Position numbers and translations under genes: made by a program | NCBI GenBank assembly: GCA_031546845.1 | Contig: JAVBJT010000027.1 | Location: 62,001-126,000 of the forward strand | From: Azoarcus sp031546845 | GTDB lineage: Bacteria; Pseudomonadota; Gammaproteobacteria; Burkholderiales; Rhodocyclaceae | Direction: 5' to 3' | DNA: 64,000 bases | Shown here: one piece after another, positions 35,943 through 44,349 of the stretch | Position numbering within the stretch: position 1 is the stretch's first letter | Layout of the letters: every line of letters begins with the position of its first letter | The notes under the pieces: model-generated | Told to the model about the DNA's origin: nothing | The model's input: only the letters and a program-made list of their open reading frames with translations | Databases searched by the model: none

Positions 35943-36443
35943 TTACTTCAGCACGGCAAGCGCGGCAGCGTAATCCGGCTCGTCCTTGATTTCCGTCACC
36001 AGTTGAGCGTGAAGCACCTTGTTGGCGGCGTCGAGCACCACCACCGCGCGCGCCGTCAGGCCGGAGAGCGGACCGGACGTTATCGCCACACCGTAATCGC
36101 GGGCAAACGCGGGGGCGCGAAATGTAGAAAGCGTGTGCACGTTCTCCAAACCCTCGGCCGTGCAGAAACGCTTGGCGGCGAAAGGCAGATCGGCGGAAAC
36201 CGCCAGCACCACGGTGTTGGTCAGGCTGGACGCTTCAACGTTGAAACGCCGCGTGGAGGTAGCGCAGGTCGGCGTATCCAGGCTCGGCACGATGTTCAGC
36301 ACCTTGCGCTTGCCGGCGTAGGCATCGAGACCAATATCCTTCAAATCGGCATCGGTCAGCGAAAAAGCCGGAGCGGCATCGCCCTTGCGCGGAAAATTGC
36401 CAGCGACTTCGATCGGATTGCCACCCAGGGTTACAGTGCTCAT
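35943..36443 (-). CDS. tpx: Thiol peroxidase
   Basis: Tpx is an atypical two-Cys peroxiredoxin that reduces hydroperoxides with thioredoxin. The 166-residue protein has the peroxidatic cysteine C60 in DTPTCATSTRRFN and the resolving cysteine C94 in KRFCTAEGLENV. The ATG at 36443 follows GAGGAG, and 166 residues is the normal length. Confidence 0.95.
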   Translation of the reverse strand: MSTVTLGGNPIEVAGNFPRKGDAAPAFSLTDADLKDIGLDAYAGKRKVLNIVPSLDTPTCATSTRRFNVEASSLTNTVVLAVSADLPFAAKRFCTAEGLENVHTLSTFRAPAFARDYGVAITSGPLSGLTARAVVVLDAANKVLHAQLVTEIKDEPDYAAALAVLK

Positions 36444-36604
36444 CGGGAAACTCCTCTGTCGGAAAATAGGGGAACGAACCGGGCAGGAACAAGCCACGCC
36501 CTCAGCCTACCAGCTTGCCATGAAGCTTGCGCGAACGGCGGCGGCCCACCGTTTGCATCACGTGCATGGGACAAAGGATATGGCGCGCGGTTGCGCCATG
36601 CCGC

Positions 36605-37147
36605 TCAGCTCGGGTCGCGATGCCGCCAGGGAGGGCGCCAATCGTTCCAGGCGACCATGCCGGCAAATACCAGGATCGCCCCAACCAAAACCAGCAAGCC
36701 CGAAGGCAGCGCCAGCACCAGCACCGACCAATGTAGCGAACGCTCCAACATCGACTGTTCCGGAATGTTGGGATTGACCCAGGCGGTAATGGAAGGTGAA
36801 TCGTTGAGTTGCACCAGGCGCATGCTCATCCCGTCCGTGGTGTCGAGACCATGATGCAGATCGTGGCGGTCACTGGTGAAATCGGTGTTCTCGTAGCGAT
36901 AACGATAACGCACCGTCAGCATGGGCAGTGGCCGGTTGTGGACGAAATCCGGCGACAATACCTCGACCCTTTCCAACTGCGCCGATACCGGCACCCATTG
37001 CCGGCAGCGCACCGCTTCCAATAAAGGCATCGCGGCGAACGACACTACGCCCATCAACCCGAAAACCAGCAACGCGATACCGACGACCGGCAAGACGACA
37101 CGGATCGCCGCTTCGAACAAACGTAATTTAAAGGGTATGTGAGGCAT
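36605..37147 (-). CDS. DUF3592-type membrane protein
   Basis: This 180-residue protein has two transmembrane helices, at about residues 14-38 and 143-167. An extracytoplasmic loop of DUF3592 type lies between them (WVPVSAQLERVEVL, LTVRYRYRYENTDF, VQLNDSPSITAWVNPNIPEQSML). The function of the family is unknown. I chose the ATG at 37147 because the first helix follows it in the normal place. Its ribosome binding site is weak. Confidence 0.8.
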   Translation of the reverse strand: MPHIPFKLRLFEAAIRVVLPVVGIALLVFGLMGVVSFAAMPLLEAVRCRQWVPVSAQLERVEVLSPDFVHNRPLPMLTVRYRYRYENTDFTSDRHDLHHGLDTTDGMSMRLVQLNDSPSITAWVNPNIPEQSMLERSLHWSVLVLALPSGLLVLVGAILVFAGMVAWNDWRPPWRHRDPS

Positions 37148-37507
37148 ATCATTGCCAAGTGGAAAACGCCCGCATTCTATGCCGTGGTTGCGACAACGCA
37201 AAGGCGAAGCAAGCAAGCCTGCGGGCAGAACTATTACCGCACGATGCAAACCTGGCAGCGGTAAATCTAAAATACCACGCGCCGGCTATGAATCCGAACG
37301 ACAACGCGGCTGAACTGTCTTTGTACACGAGATAGCCGTGTACGGACGCTGACATGGCGGCGATGAAAGATTTTTTCACGCTTACCGTCAATATTTTGAG
37401 ACTCGAATAACAGGCTTCGGTAATACTGCAAAGCTGCACAACTTGCGCCAGCAATGAACAGGTCAAGCAACAAGAACCGCTGCCGGGCATGACCCGCGAA
37501 ATATATT
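37148..37507. other. Intergenic region between divergent genes
   Basis: No gene, RNA or clear repeat is visible in these 360 bases between the DUF3592 gene and the tandem-repeat diguanylate cyclase gene. It must hold both promoters. No Shine-Dalgarno sequence precedes the ATG at 37508. Confidence 0.45.
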
Positions 37508-39595
37508 ATGGATTCCAGACAATCGCTGAATATGGAAGACAACGAAGCATACGACCGCATGAAAATCATGCTCGACGCGACGCCGTTGTCTTGCGCTCTT
37601 TGGGACGAAAATCTCCACCGCGTCGATTGTAACGAGGAAGCGGTCAAGCTTTTCGAACTGTCCTCCAAGCAAGAATATCTGGACCGCTTCATCGAGCTTT
37701 CGCCGCAATACCAGCCCGACGGGCGCTTATCGAGCGAGCTGGTGAGGGAGCTTACGCGGCAAGCGTTCGCAACAGGCTATATGCATTTCGAATGGATGCA
37801 TCAAAAGCTCAACGGCGAACCGATGCCTTCCGAAGTCACGCTGGTTCGCGTCAAGCATGGAGATCAATACATCGTCGCCAGCTATACGCGCGATCTGCGC
37901 GAATGGAAAGCCACGCTTGCGAAAATGAGAGCAGCGGACGAGCGCACCAAACTCATGCTCGACGCAACTCCACTGTGCTGCAATCTCTGGGACGAAGACT
38001 TCAACAACATCGACTGCAACCAGGAAGCCGTCAACCTCTTCGATCTCTCTTCCAAGCAAGAATATCTGGAGCGCTTCTTCGAGCTTTCGCCGGAATATCA
38101 GCCCAGCGGGCGTCTGTCGAAAGACATGGCGGGCGAATACATCCGGCAAGCGTTCGATACCGGACGTGTCCGCTTCGAATGGATGCACCAAAAGCTCAAC
38201 GGCGAGCCGATGCCCTCCGAGATCACGCTGGTTCGCGTCCAATACGGCGATCATTACATCGTCGCCGGCTATACGCGCGATCTGCGCGAATTGAAAGCCA
38301 CGCTCGCGGATATGCGAAGAGCGGACGAGCGCACCAAACTCATGTTCGATGCGACCCCGTTGTGCTGCAATCTCTGGGACGAAGACTTCAACAACATCGA
38401 CTGCAACCAAGAGGCCGTCAGCCTGTTCGGATTGTCTTCCAAGCAGGAATATCTGGAGCGCTTCTTCGAGCTTTCGCCGGAATATCAACCCTGTGGGCGT
38501 CTGTCGAAAGACATGGCGGGTGAATACATTCGGAAAGCATTCGATTTCGGGCGCGCCCGTTTCGAATGGATGCACCAGAATCTCGACGGCGCGCCGATAC
38601 CCTCCGAGATCACGCTGGTTCGCATCAAATACGGCGATCGTTACATCGTCGCCGGCTATACGCGCGATTTGCGTGAATTGAAAGCCTCGTTCGCGGAAAT
38701 GAGAGCAGCGGACGAGCGCACCAAAATCATGTTTGACGCAACACCGCTGTGCTGTAATTTCTGGGACGAAAACTACAACAACATCGATTGCAACCAGGAA
38801 GCGGTCAACCTCTTCGGGCTATCTTCCAAGCAGGAATATCTGGACCGCTTCTTCGAACTTTCTCCGGAATACCAACCCGACGGCATTCCATCGAGCGAAA
38901 AAGCCCTGGTAAAAATCCGCGAAGCATTTGAAGCAGGCCGGGTTTGTTTCGAATGGATGCACCAGAATCTCCATGGCGACCCCATTCCCTCGGAAATCAC
39001 GCTTGTTCGCGTCAAGCGTGGCGACCAACATATCGTTGCTGGCTATACCCGCGACTTACGCGAGTTGAAAGATACCGTCAGCCTGCTGAACAAGCTCGAA
39101 AAGCTCGCTTTTACCGACAATCTGACCGGTGTCTACAACCGCCACTACTTCACTGAACATGCGAAAAAAACCTTCCTGAAAGCCGGAAGCGACACAAAAT
39201 CGATGTTCGTCATTCTGTTCGACCTGGATCATTTCAAAAGCATCAACGATACCTACGGGCACGTCGCCGGCGATGTCATCCTGAAAACAGTCGCCAGCAT
39301 GGTACAAGGCATTTTGCGCCCTTACGATTTGCTTGCGCGCTATGGCGGGGAAGAATTCATCATTTTCATTTCACAGTCCGCCTTGCCATCCGCCATCAGA
39401 TTGGCGGAACGGATCCGGGAAGAAATCGCCAACACCCAATTCACCTATATGGATCAGACGATCCAGGTTACGCTCAGCATGGGAGTGGCAAATCAAGCGC
39501 AAATCGGCGACTCTTTCGAGCAGGTCATCGATCTGGCCGACAAGGCGCTATACAAAGCCAAACACAATGGCCGCAATAGAGTCGAACACTATTGA
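37508..39595 (+). CDS. Diguanylate cyclase with four tandem PAS-like sensor repeats
   Basis: The 695-residue protein makes c-di-GMP from two GTP. Residues 17-523 are four repeats with an exact 129-residue period, each starting near DATPLCCNLWDE and containing DCNQEAV, SSKQEYLxRF, FEWMHQ and IVAGYTRDLRE. They look like PAS-type sensor modules. The C-terminal GGDEF domain (about 530-690) has GGEEF at 613-617 and an RxxD inhibitory site at 604-607 five residues before it, so product inhibition is expected. No membrane segment is visible. Cysteine pairs recur in repeats 2-4 and could bind a metal or sense redox; this is an inference. Confidence 0.93.
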   Translation: MDSRQSLNMEDNEAYDRMKIMLDATPLSCALWDENLHRVDCNEEAVKLFELSSKQEYLDRFIELSPQYQPDGRLSSELVRELTRQAFATGYMHFEWMHQKLNGEPMPSEVTLVRVKHGDQYIVASYTRDLREWKATLAKMRAADERTKLMLDATPLCCNLWDEDFNNIDCNQEAVNLFDLSSKQEYLERFFELSPEYQPSGRLSKDMAGEYIRQAFDTGRVRFEWMHQKLNGEPMPSEITLVRVQYGDHYIVAGYTRDLRELKATLADMRRADERTKLMFDATPLCCNLWDEDFNNIDCNQEAVSLFGLSSKQEYLERFFELSPEYQPCGRLSKDMAGEYIRKAFDFGRARFEWMHQNLDGAPIPSEITLVRIKYGDRYIVAGYTRDLRELKASFAEMRAADERTKIMFDATPLCCNFWDENYNNIDCNQEAVNLFGLSSKQEYLDRFFELSPEYQPDGIPSSEKALVKIREAFEAGRVCFEWMHQNLHGDPIPSEITLVRVKRGDQHIVAGYTRDLRELKDTVSLLNKLEKLAFTDNLTGVYNRHYFTEHAKKTFLKAGSDTKSMFVILFDLDHFKSINDTYGHVAGDVILKTVASMVQGILRPYDLLARYGGEEFIIFISQSALPSAIRLAERIREEIANTQFTYMDQTIQVTLSMGVANQAQIGDSFEQVIDLADKALYKAKHNGRNRVEHY
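37556..39070 (+). repeat. Four tandem 387-bp direct repeats inside the diguanylate cyclase gene
   Basis: The unit boundaries are about 37556, 37943, 38330 and 38717, a constant 387-bp period. Units 2 and 3 are strikingly similar at the DNA level, including synonymous positions, which points to recent duplication or gene conversion. Unit 1 is the most diverged (LSCALWDENLHRVD replaces LCCNLWDEDFNNID). Confidence 0.9.
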
Positions 39596-39608
39596 TGATG
39601 CCAAAGTC

Positions 39609-40223
39609 ATGAATTATCCAACCCCCGCGTTCGAAACGAAAATCTGCCCCCCCGAGACATTGGCGGCTCGCATAAACGCATTACCGCGCCCATTGGTATT
39701 TACCAACGGTTGCTTCGACATCCTGCATCGCGGCCATGTGACGTACCTGGCCCAGGCCCGCGCGCTTGGCGCGGCAATGGTAGTTGCGCTGAATAGCGAC
39801 GCATCGGTGAAACGCCAAGGTAAAGGCGAGGATCGGCCGATCAATCCGCTGGCGGACCGCCTCGCGGTCATGGCCGCTTTAGGCAGTGTCGATCTGGTGA
39901 CGTGGTTCGACGAAGACACTCCACTCGCGCGCATCCTCGATAGCCGGCCCGATGTACTGGTCAAGGGCGGCGACTGGACGCCGGAACGCATCGTTGGCGC
40001 GGCCGAAGTGCGCGCCTGGGGCGGTGCGGTGCATTCGATCCCGTTCGTGGTCGAGCGCTCGACCACGGCGCAGCTTCAACGCGGTCGTACAACCAGACCG
40101 GCTCCCGGCTCAGACCGGCGCCACGGCAACCGGAGCGGCTTTCGGTGCGACTCGCGGCAAACGGATATGCATCGTCGTTCCCCCGCCTACCGTGCTGGCA
40201 ATGTTAATTTCGCCGCCAAGTAG
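39609..40223 (+). CDS. rfaE2: D-glycero-beta-D-manno-heptose 1-phosphate adenylyltransferase-type protein
   Basis: The protein belongs to the cytidylyltransferase-like nucleotidyltransferases of the RfaE2/HldE C-terminal type, which make ADP-heptose for lipopolysaccharide. Motifs are TNGCFDILHRGHVTYLAQA (HxGH), NSDASVKRQGK, RLAVMAALGSVD and VLVKGGDW. Homologues are about 160 residues and end soon after HSIPFVxxRST. Here that point is near residue 155, and the frame continues about 49 residues of unrelated sequence into the antisense strand of the kinase gene. A lost stop or a late frameshift is likely. The ATG at 39609 is 11 bases after the preceding stop. Confidence 0.85.
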   Translation: MNYPTPAFETKICPPETLAARINALPRPLVFTNGCFDILHRGHVTYLAQARALGAAMVVALNSDASVKRQGKGEDRPINPLADRLAVMAALGSVDLVTWFDEDTPLARILDSRPDVLVKGGDWTPERIVGAAEVRAWGGAVHSIPFVVERSTTAQLQRGRTTRPAPGSDRRHGNRSGFRCDSRQTDMHRRSPAYRAGNVNFAAK

Positions 40224-43208
40224 GTCGGTAACGAGGTTTTGCACGATATGCAGCCCCAAACCGCTCCCGCCTTGTCCCAATCGCGTGGTGAAAAACGGAT
40301 CGAATATCCGGCGTATGTTTTCCGGCGCAACGCCACAACCATCATCGCCGACTTCAAGCAACACATAATCCTTACCGTCAGCGCGGCCGGCCACCCGCAC
40401 CACGCCATGATCGCGCCCGTCGAAGGCATGAATGATGGCATTGTTGATGAGGTTGGTCAGCACCTGCCCGAGCGGTCCGGGGTAACTATCCAGGCGCAAG
40501 CCTTTTTCGACTTCGGTATCGAGCTTATAGGGCAAGCGCTTGAATGACGGCCGCAAGGTAATGGCGATTTCATTGACGATTTCGGTCAGGTCGAATTCGC
40601 GCCGCTGCGAGCTCGCTTGATCAACAGCCACCTGGCGGAAACTCGTCACAAGCTGAGAAGCCCGATCCAAATTGCGCTCGATAATTTCGTTGCCGTGCGC
40701 CGTTTCGTTCAGATAAGTTTCGAGCGAAGAGCGCTTCAGGCCCGTTTTCACTTCCTTCATCATCGTGCGTGTGTTGTCACGCACGGTATTGGCGGCAATC
40801 AGGCTGTTACCCAACGGCGTGGACAACTCATGGGCAACGCCGGCCACCAGCGAACCAAGCGCCGCCATTTTCTCGGAGCGCGCCAAACCTTCTTGTGTCA
40901 TACGCAGATTGTCCAGCGCGGCCGACAGTTCCTCGTTCGCACGATGAAGTTCGGTGGTGCGAAGCTTTACGCGTTGTTCCAGCGTTTGGTTGAGCGTCTG
41001 CAACTGCCTGGCGGTTTCACGCATGGTGGTAAGGTCCTCATAGACCACCACGATATGAGGTTGCCCGTTGATTTCCACCACACGGCCGGAAATCTGGCAC
41101 AAGCGATCCTTACCTTGCCGTGGCCGCATCCACGCTTCGAGCGTATCCACCGCGCCATTGCTTCTAACATCGTGGAGAAACCGCGAACGCAAGGCATCGT
41201 CGCACCACAAACGAAGCTTTTCACTGCTCGCATCTTTCGCTTCTTCTTTCTGAAGCGCGAACAGGCGTTCCCACGCAGCGTTCGCATTGACCAACTCGTT
41301 AACCGGCGACCACACCGCGATCGCCACCGGCGACGCCTGGAAAATCGTAGAAAACATACGCTCGGCCTGGCGGCGCGCATTTTCCTGTTGAACCGCCTTG
41401 GTCACATCGAGAGCCATGCAAACGAAGTATCGTCCCTCACCCTCGGCGGGGATCGCAAACACGGTCGTCAAAATCTGCAGGAGCCGCCCGTCGGATGCAC
41501 GAACCTCAACCTGCACCGGGCCGTAGTTACCCCCTTCGCGGTCGAGACGAAGCAACATTTGCTTGAACTCGGCGGTTCTCTCGGGAGAAAGCATCAGTTT
41601 TTCCGGCGTACCTCCGATCATCTGAGCCGCGGTATAGCCGTACATCCTCTCCGAACCAGGATTCCAATACACTACCCGGCCGTCGATGTCGTACCACTGA
41701 ATAGCGACCGCCGCGTCGTTGTCGAGCATGGCCCGCAACCGCGCCTCGCTGCGGCGCAAAGCTTCACCCGCCTGCCACTGCGCGGTCACATCGCGCCCGA
41801 TGGAAGCAAACCCCTCACCGTTTTCGCCGGTATGGACCGTCCAGGCCACGCGGTGCTTCTGTCCGCCAAGATCGATGACGAAACACTCGAAAGCCACACT
41901 GGCGGCACCCGCCTTGAATTCAGCCGCGATTTGCTTACGCCAATCCGTGGAGCCATCCTCACTGCGCATATAAGGAATAAGCTTGTGGCCCACCAGTTCC
42001 TCCAGTGGAACCCCCAGCAAGACACAAAACGCGGGATTGGCGTAATCGACGCATTCTTTTTTGTCTAAACGGATCACGAATTCGGACGTGCTTTCAAGAA
42101 TGCCGCGGTAAGCCGCCTGGCTTTCGGCAATAGCCGCTTCACGATTACGGATAGCCGTCCGCATCTGCTCGAAGGCGCCGGCCAATTGATTGAACTCGAC
42201 AACCCGGGAACCTTGCCACTGCAAGCTGTAATCCCCACGTGTGATGGTGTCGGCGAACGAACCCAAGCGGCGCAACTGGCGACCGAATTGCATGGCCTGC
42301 AGACCCGCGCCTGCCAGCCCGAATATGACCGCCGTAAATAACGCGGCAAGCATGATCATCGACGCCGTGCGAACCAGACGGTAAGCGCCCTCTTCGGTGC
42401 GCATGACCATCACCCGCCATTCGAGCGTGGGTACGCGCAGCACCGACCCGATCATGGGTTCGCCGTTCAGCTTGAAATGTACAAGCGGAATGTCTTCCTG
42501 GTTATACGCACGAATAAAGTCGTAAGCGCTGAAATCGTGATAACGCAGCGCGGGCGTTCCGGAAGAATCGGCTTGCACACGCCCGCGCCGGTCGAGAATG
42601 AGCATCGTCACCGAGCCCCTTTCGCCCACCCCATGCGCCCAACTCACGATATCGTCCAAGGCCAGCTCGGCGATCACGGTATATGGACCGAAGCGATAAG
42701 CGACCGCGATCGTGCTGTCCGCGCTCACCGGCGACATGAAGGAGCCCGTCCAGGATGCCTCGCTCGTGCTTTGGGCCGCGCGCCACAAAGAGTGCATGGA
42801 CAAATCGGCGCCGATCAGATCGTTACGCAGAAGACGGTAATCCGCCGGCAGGCCGGCGCTGATGACCGCGCCCTGCGAATCGAGCAGGTAAACGGCCGTC
42901 AAGCCGCGGCCGGCATCCACGAATGCGTCGAGCCGCGCCGATAGATCGGTGGCCGATTGACTGGCCGAATTGGCAAAAACACGCGCCGCGCCCGCAACGA
43001 TGAAACGCGTCGAGGCAATCGATGCTTCCACTTGATCCCGAATGGCAAGCGCAAGTTGTACTTGTCTTTCTTCCGCCTCTTTTTCGGTCTGCGGCATCAA
43101 CTGCCCCACCACCAGCGGATAGAACACCACGAACACGACAATGACAACGGTAATGGAGCGCAGAAAAAGCAGCTGTGTCAGGCTTACAGCGCCTTTCCGC
43201 CACTTCAT
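40110..43208 (-). CDS. Membrane PAS sensor histidine kinase
   Basis: This is a 1032-residue sensor kinase. A membrane helix at about residues 14-37, a large extracytoplasmic sensor domain of Cache type (about 40-280) and a second helix near 288-308 precede a HAMP-like segment. Then come three PAS-like domains (for example ILESTSEFVIRLDKKECVDY and VAIQWYDIDGRVVYWNPGSE), a coiled coil, the phosphoacceptor H793 in AGVAHELSTPLGN, and the ATPase boxes NLINNAIIHA, GDDGCGVAPENI, FDPFFTTR and GSGLGLHIV. It starts with ATGA overlap on the upstream binding-protein gene, so it probably uses that protein as co-receptor. Its 3' end overlaps rfaE2 tail to tail by 114 bases. Confidence 0.92.
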   Translation of the reverse strand: MKWRKGAVSLTQLLFLRSITVVIVVFVVFYPLVVGQLMPQTEKEAEERQVQLALAIRDQVEASIASTRFIVAGAARVFANSASQSATDLSARLDAFVDAGRGLTAVYLLDSQGAVISAGLPADYRLLRNDLIGADLSMHSLWRAAQSTSEASWTGSFMSPVSADSTIAVAYRFGPYTVIAELALDDIVSWAHGVGERGSVTMLILDRRGRVQADSSGTPALRYHDFSAYDFIRAYNQEDIPLVHFKLNGEPMIGSVLRVPTLEWRVMVMRTEEGAYRLVRTASMIMLAALFTAVIFGLAGAGLQAMQFGRQLRRLGSFADTITRGDYSLQWQGSRVVEFNQLAGAFEQMRTAIRNREAAIAESQAAYRGILESTSEFVIRLDKKECVDYANPAFCVLLGVPLEELVGHKLIPYMRSEDGSTDWRKQIAAEFKAGAASVAFECFVIDLGGQKHRVAWTVHTGENGEGFASIGRDVTAQWQAGEALRRSEARLRAMLDNDAAVAIQWYDIDGRVVYWNPGSERMYGYTAAQMIGGTPEKLMLSPERTAEFKQMLLRLDREGGNYGPVQVEVRASDGRLLQILTTVFAIPAEGEGRYFVCMALDVTKAVQQENARRQAERMFSTIFQASPVAIAVWSPVNELVNANAAWERLFALQKEEAKDASSEKLRLWCDDALRSRFLHDVRSNGAVDTLEAWMRPRQGKDRLCQISGRVVEINGQPHIVVVYEDLTTMRETARQLQTLNQTLEQRVKLRTTELHRANEELSAALDNLRMTQEGLARSEKMAALGSLVAGVAHELSTPLGNSLIAANTVRDNTRTMMKEVKTGLKRSSLETYLNETAHGNEIIERNLDRASQLVTSFRQVAVDQASSQRREFDLTEIVNEIAITLRPSFKRLPYKLDTEVEKGLRLDSYPGPLGQVLTNLINNAIIHAFDGRDHGVVRVAGRADGKDYVLLEVGDDGCGVAPENIRRIFDPFFTTRLGQGGSGLGLHIVQNLVTDLLGGEINIASTVGGGTTMHIRLPRVAPKAAPVAVAPV

Positions 43209-44347
43209 TGCTTGTCTCCGGGCGAAATTACCAATTCCGCCACCTTGCGATACCGCCCAGCTTGCACCAGGCTCATGGACAGATTGCGAGAAGCGTCGCC
43301 ATATTGATCGAGTTTGATCTGCTGTTGCAAACCCTCGAATGCGCCATGTGCGAGCAAACGTTCGCGCATGGCGCGCGGGGTATCCGGACCATCGGCGAGC
43401 ACACTAGCCACCAGCTTCGATGCGTCATGCGCCGCAATGGCGGCAAACCCTGGCTCGGTGCCGAAACGCTCACGATAGCGCTCACGAAACGCGAGGTAGG
43501 CCGCAGACGTATTGTCATGGTCAACCAATTGGGGAACGTACATCCCTTCCACCGCTCTGCCGCCGGTTTCTATGAGCTGCTCGGTTGCCGCGACCTCCGC
43601 GCTGGTCAAGCGCAGGTCTGGATCGCGCTGGCGAACAAGGTGGGCAATGCGCGCGGCATCGACACTATTGGTAACCGCCACAATCAGATCGGGACGAGCC
43701 GCAAGCGAGCGCTCCACCTCGGGCATGAGACTCGCCTTGGCATCCGAATAAAAGTGCTCGCGGTTCACCACTTCGCCGCCGCCAGCGCGGAATGCCTCTT
43801 CGAAATACTTTGCCCAATCCTCGGTATACGCTCTTTGGCTATCGTCGAGAATAAGCGCCGCGCGGCGGGATGGCACGCTTTCGATAAAAAACCGCGCACA
43901 GGCCGTGGCGTACTGTCGGTTGGTGGCAACCACGCGCAGGAAAAAATCATCCACTCCCGCCAACTGAGTGCTGGTCACAACCGGCGATACCAGCGGAACA
44001 CCCGCCTCGTTGGCAATCGGCACGATTACCTCGGCCATGTCGCTGGTCTGCGGACCGATGACGGCAACCACGCCGGCGTCGATCAATTCCCGTATGGCCT
44101 GCCGCGCCTGCTCGGGTTCGTGCGCGGTATCGCGCACCACCAGCTCCAATGGCCTTTTGCCCGGTCTGTCAGCGGCATTGGCCTCGCTGATCGCGAGCAG
44201 CGTGCCATCGCGCGCCTCGGCGCCGAGGCTGCTAAAACGTCCGCTCAAGGGCGCGATAAAACCAATTCGAACCGGCTCTTGCTCACCACATCCCGCAAGC
44301 AAAAAAACAGCCATCCAGGCAACGATCGACGATGCGGCTGCGCGCAT
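43205..44347 (-). CDS. Lipoprotein periplasmic ligand-binding protein (Leu/Ile/Val-type)
   Basis: This 380-residue protein belongs to the branched-chain amino acid-type binding proteins (Peripla_BP_6). The lipobox LLAGC (cysteine near residue 20) marks it as a lipoprotein. The fold blocks RIGFIAPLSGRFSSLGAE, AVIGPQTSDMAEV and GVPLVSPVVTST are typical. No ABC permease or ATPase is adjacent. Instead it lies between a c-di-GMP response regulator and a sensor kinase with coupled starts, which suggests a sensory role. The ATG at 44347 is two bases after the preceding stop. The ligand is unknown. Confidence 0.9.
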   Translation of the reverse strand: MRAAASSIVAWMAVFLLAGCGEQEPVRIGFIAPLSGRFSSLGAEARDGTLLAISEANAADRPGKRPLELVVRDTAHEPEQARQAIRELIDAGVVAVIGPQTSDMAEVIVPIANEAGVPLVSPVVTSTQLAGVDDFFLRVVATNRQYATACARFFIESVPSRRAALILDDSQRAYTEDWAKYFEEAFRAGGGEVVNREHFYSDAKASLMPEVERSLAARPDLIVAVTNSVDAARIAHLVRQRDPDLRLTSAEVAATEQLIETGGRAVEGMYVPQLVDHDNTSAAYLAFRERYRERFGTEPGFAAIAAHDASKLVASVLADGPDTPRAMRERLLAHGAFEGLQQQIKLDQYGDASRNLSMSLVQAGRYRKVAELVISPGDKQ

Positions 44348-44349
44348 GA

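Noticed and set aside
37556..39070. The 387-bp repeats as an assembly artefact
   Set aside because: The units differ at many sites, keep the reading frame, and differ most at unit 1 and unit 4, which fits real diverged repeats. Long-read confirmation would still be useful.
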